From Channa striata (taxonomy: Eukaryota; Chordata; Actinopteri; Anabantiformes; Channidae): a stretch of DNA of 64,000 nt. Position numbers and translations under genes: made by a program. Shown here piece by piece: positions 60,556 to 64,000 of this stretch (its first letter is position 1; every line of letters begins with the position of its first letter). Under the pieces are notes generated by a model. The model was not told the origin of the DNA. It searched no databases and was given only the letters and a program-made list of their open reading frames with translations. The DNA lies in the NCBI GenBank assembly GCA_033026295.1, contig CM065183.1, positions 16,819,157 to 16,883,156 of the forward strand, read 5' to 3'.

Positions 60556-63500
60556 GACCCCTCCTCCTCCCTCCTCATCCGCAACTTAATCCCCATGCCA
60601 CATTGCTTTAACCTCGGCACTGCTGGGCTTCAGGGCCAGAATGAACAGGGATTATCTTTGAACCACTGGCTGTTTTTGTTCTGCCTATCACTTCCTTTAT
60701 TTACAGACTTAAAGAAAAGTCACTAAAAGCCCTAGATGTCATTTATTTGAGGAATAAGGTACAAATGCACCCCTTTGTCATGTGTGTGGTGTTGTAATGT
60801 CACCTGTTACAAGGGTAAAGCAGTGTCAAACTTGTGGTTCTTATTTCTCTGAGTGCATCTTTCAAATGATTTTCTGATTTAAGGTAAAACCCAATATCAC
60901 AAATATGCCTCAGGGAGCTTTACAATTTTTATACAGTACATCAAAGACTGTTTACAGGTCGTGGGGAGTACTACTGCATATGTGAAAACTGCAGGGATAA
61001 GGCAATTTGTGGCTCCATAGGGAGCTGATCGACATCGGCTGAAAAGTTGAGTCGGTTGGGGCTGAAGAACAAGTTTAATCACAGAAGATGTCTGTAAGTG
61101 TGGAGTTTAACAAGTGATCTTACCACACCTCTGTAGCTCCCTCCCTCCCTCCTCATCTCTCCATCAGTGTAGAAGCTCCAGGCTACAACTGGTCACTACT
61201 TGCATAACACGACCCCAATCAGAGAAAGTTGAAGGGTTGAGTTGCTTAGACATTTACTCTAATCACTAGACCTCTTCATTAGTGAGAGGACTTTTCTCAG
61301 CAAGCGGAAGACTGTGAGAAGTATGTGCATTTTTGACTTTTAATATCAAGTTCCCTTTAAACTTGGAGTGATGCAGGTGTGACGTTGCCATAGAAACAGT
61401 AAGCTAATGTACAATTTACACCTGCAGCGAGCTCTTTTCGCCATCACTCGTTTATTTTTTTCTAACTGTTAAACTGCTGCATACAGTAAATCAAATGGAT
61501 CAGTTTAAATAAGAAAAGACTGTGTAAATGTAATGATTGTTAGGTGAAGGCGCACGTTTAAACCATTCTCAGCCAACGTGTGGAGTCGTGGAAGGTTTCC
61601 TAACAAAGTCAGACAGGGCACTCCCAGTTCAAGATCCATTCGACCCAGTCGTCCTGGCTGTGTTTTAGTTCTGCTTTCAATTCCTTTACAGTCACTACAT
61701 GTCCAAGCTGTTGCCCATTTGCAGAAATGCCATTTATTTAACATGACTGTCGTTACAGCCATTGGTGGATTATTGAATGAGTCTACAGTGCACAGGTGCA
61801 GGGACATGAGAGGTCAAGTTCATATGTCTTGTTGACAAAGAGCTCAGCTTAAATGAAAAAAATGATAACCAATATACAAAAGACAAACGTTCCAAACGAG
61901 ATGCGAGTGCGAAGTGAAATAAAACATTTACAAAATGACCAACAAAAGACTAAAGAAAACCCCGACCCTGGTCCATTTCCTCATATTCTGTCCATTTTGT
62001 CCTTTCAAATTAAAGAAGTGGGAGGACGCAGCCATTATCTTTCAGTTTCAACATTGGACATTTGTCACCTTGTGGAAACTTCTGCTCGCTTGGCTCACAG
62101 GCAGCAGGCCACACTCTGGGCTTCATCCTGTCCCCTGAAGTCCTTTTAAAGAAGTCAGTGTTGCTCTGAGGTTCATAACCTTTTGCATACCAGGCCTGAC
62201 ATGACATCAAACATTCTTCGCCAACAGAACCACAGTCCTTTCATTTTTTTTTTTTATGTCCTTTAGCCTCTGTTTCCATGATGATGAGTGAACATCTGAG
62301 TTTTTCCTACTAAAGCCAGGCTCATGGCACGGTGCAGCAGCCAGGGGCAGAATTTGGATGCAGTCCATAGACTGAGAGAGAGGATGGAGCAGGACAGGAG
62401 GGCGGTGGGCCACGAGAGGCCGCGGGCCTAGTCGAGAGATTGTGTCACTGCATTAGTGTAATCACACCAGAGATTAAACAGCAGAAGCAGCATCCTCTGA
62501 GGTCCGTGGGGAAACTGCTTTTGTGTACAGAGAGGCTGAGCTCACATCCTTTTTGTACAGAGAAAAAAGGCGGGAGACTCTAAAATCAAGCGTGTGATAT
62601 TCAGAAACGTACGGAGAGAGAGCAAGAGGAAGAAACTACGGAATTGTTGGCTGGGTCAGTGAGGGCAAAAAAAGACGGGACACGATAAGTAAATCCCTAG
62701 GGTGAAGGTGCCAGATCTTTGTTGACACGTTTTACTGCAGTTTGATTATGTAACTCAGAGGAAAGCAGATCTGAAAACAACTTGTCCTGTAGCCCAAAGA
62801 GTGTGGGAATTCCCACAAGGATAAACCACAGTCAACAGGTGAGGAAATTCACTTAGCAGTTTCCTGAACAACATCTGGGAAATTAGACCGGCTGAAATTG
62901 CTTCAAAGACTCTATTCCATTTCTTCATGACGTGACATGAAGAATAAAATAATATCACTGGCTTTTGAATAATTATTCTCCAAAAGGTAAAAACACTAGA
63001 CAAAGTTTCAGAGACGATTCGTAAAGAGAAACTGTCAAAAGGTCAATACGTAACCGGGCTGTACTCACTTCCCCTCGTTAGATTTCACAATAAAAATCAA
63101 TGAACTGTAAAAATCTTGAAACTATGAAGCACTGGTTGTTGGCTGTTGACCCTTCGTGATCCACTCTACTGTACTGATATTTTATGACCAGAAAGTTCAG
63201 AGCATGACATGACGGAGAGCCTACAACGTTAGCACAGAGCCATGCGGAGGATGGACAAACCACTGCTGCAGTCTAAGAGTAAGACATCACATGCTGCGGT
63301 TTCTTACGCAATAATAAGATCCAGCTTCTCGCTATAGGCAGAATCCTTGAACAACAGTGTGTTTATGACCTGCAACATAACAAGAAGTCAAAATCGAATT
63401 TACACTTTGACCGTTCACTTCACTCTGTGGTTCCCACATTTTAGCCTCAACAAAGTTTTGCCATGTGCTCTTTCAAAGGACAGATTAGATGGGCAACCAA

Positions 63501-63671
63501 GATGGTGCCTACAAAAACCCTGAGAAACATTTTGCAATCCTGATTCCCATGTTAGGAAACTAAATTTTTCTTTCTTGTCAACTGCAAAAAATTCTTTCTT
63601 GTGATCAATGTGGCCAAGCAGGCCATCTGAAGGGATCACCTTGGGCACCTTGTATTAGTATGACATAGGTA

Positions 63672-63835
63672 GACAAGTGGACAAAAGTGTTGGTACCCCT
63701 CCACGTATAAATGAAGAAACCCATAAATTCTCTCTGCAATGACCTAAATTGACCACAGTAATAAAATAAATGACAATCTAACGGCTTTTGACGGCATTTT
63801 TGAGGCACTTAGTATTTTACCAAATAGAACAAATA
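63672..63835 (+). mobile_element. Tc1/mariner-like terminal fragment
   Basis: GGACAAAAGTGTTGGTACCC at 63679-63698 closely resembles the terminal repeat of a Tc1-like family common in fish. ATGAAGAAACCCATAAATT and CAGTAATAAAATAAATGAC follow in the expected order. The copy is diverged and no transposase frame is visible before the window ends; the opposite terminus may lie beyond 64000. Confidence 0.55.
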
Positions 63836-64000
63836 AAAATGGACAGATTAGTTGGAAAAGATTATAAGTAATTGGATTATAGTGATATTACCACTAATTA
63901 ACATCCCACCTCCTCAGTCTTGTAATGCAAAAGTCACCACTTTGCTGTTTGGAGTGGCCCTTTTTTTATACTACTTCAAATATAATGTCTGATTTTTATT

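Larger units (their letters stand above)
59632..64000 (-). other. crip2: Large 5' intron of crip2 (continues past the window)
   Basis: At least 4.4 kb. I searched for the missing LIM1 exon (a sequence for EKVSSLGKDWH...GGHAE with a donor at the GAG) on the minus strand and did not find it. Contents: a CTTTT-type pyrimidine repeat at 60520-60555, unremarkable unique DNA, and a Tc1-like fragment from 63672. Frames of 60-100 codons on both strands are not supported. Confidence 0.6.

Noticed and set aside
59632..64000. Search for the first crip2 exons
   Set aside because: No minus-strand sequence encoding the start or first half of LIM1 was found. Short CACCTCT-like matches (for example near 59779 and 61127) do not encode LIM residues.
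1..64000. tRNA, rRNA and CRISPR features
   Set aside because: No tRNA cloverleaf with both internal boxes, no rRNA-like segment and no regularly spaced repeats with unique spacers were seen; all tandem repeats are microsatellites or transposon-derived.

Overview
The window is vertebrate nuclear DNA and reads as a teleost, probably a spiny-rayed (percomorph) fish. The genes are intron-rich with GT-AG junctions. Long GT/CA microsatellites are frequent, and several interspersed repeats carry fragments I know from teleost genomes. The species call is inference. Nothing here is bacterial, viral or organellar.

Three genes are well supported. (1) On the plus strand, a CpG-rich promoter near 2.0-2.65 kb leads into mideas (elmsan1), a 12-coding-exon gene from 4758 to 20543. 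It encodes about 1105 residues: a Q-rich N-terminal half, basic RRSRRLSKE and STRRKRRASQE motifs, an ELM2-SANT module, a C-terminal C2H2 finger and an acidic tail. This is the scaffold of the MiDAC histone deacetylase complex. A long AT-rich 3' UTR probably follows, to about 23.4-23.9 kb. (2) On the minus strand, crip1 is complete in four coding exons (36484 down to 31717). It encodes a 77-residue single-LIM protein and has a TATA box about 135 bp upstream of the ATG. (3) On the minus strand, crip2 is partial. Six coding exons (59631 down to 56876) hold the second half of LIM1, the linker and all of LIM2. The exons for the start codon and first half of LIM1 were not found and probably lie beyond 64000.

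Layout: 1-1.95 kb upstream DNA; 2-4.5 kb promoter, 5' UTR exon and a GT-rich first intron; 4.5-20.5 kb mideas; 20.5-23.9 kb its probable 3' UTR; 24-31 kb intergenic, with a possible two-exon microprotein (28.87-29.69 kb) and a SINE-like repeat; 31-36.6 kb crip1, whose first intron is full of old repeats; 36.7-56.3 kb a nearly 20 kb intergenic stretch with a 614-bp element bounded by perfect 15-bp inverted repeats; 56.3-64 kb the 3' part of crip2 and its large 5' intron, ending in a Tc1-like fragment.

mideas and crip1 converge tail to tail, and crip2 and crip1 are a head-to-tail tandem pair. No functional link between the deacetylase scaffold and the LIM proteins is visible. I found no clearly new biological system. 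The observations most worth checking are the candidate microprotein, two long perfect hairpins (10.4 and 37.7 kb), the alternative N-terminus/uORF of mideas, and the inverted-repeat element at 47.7-48.4 kb.
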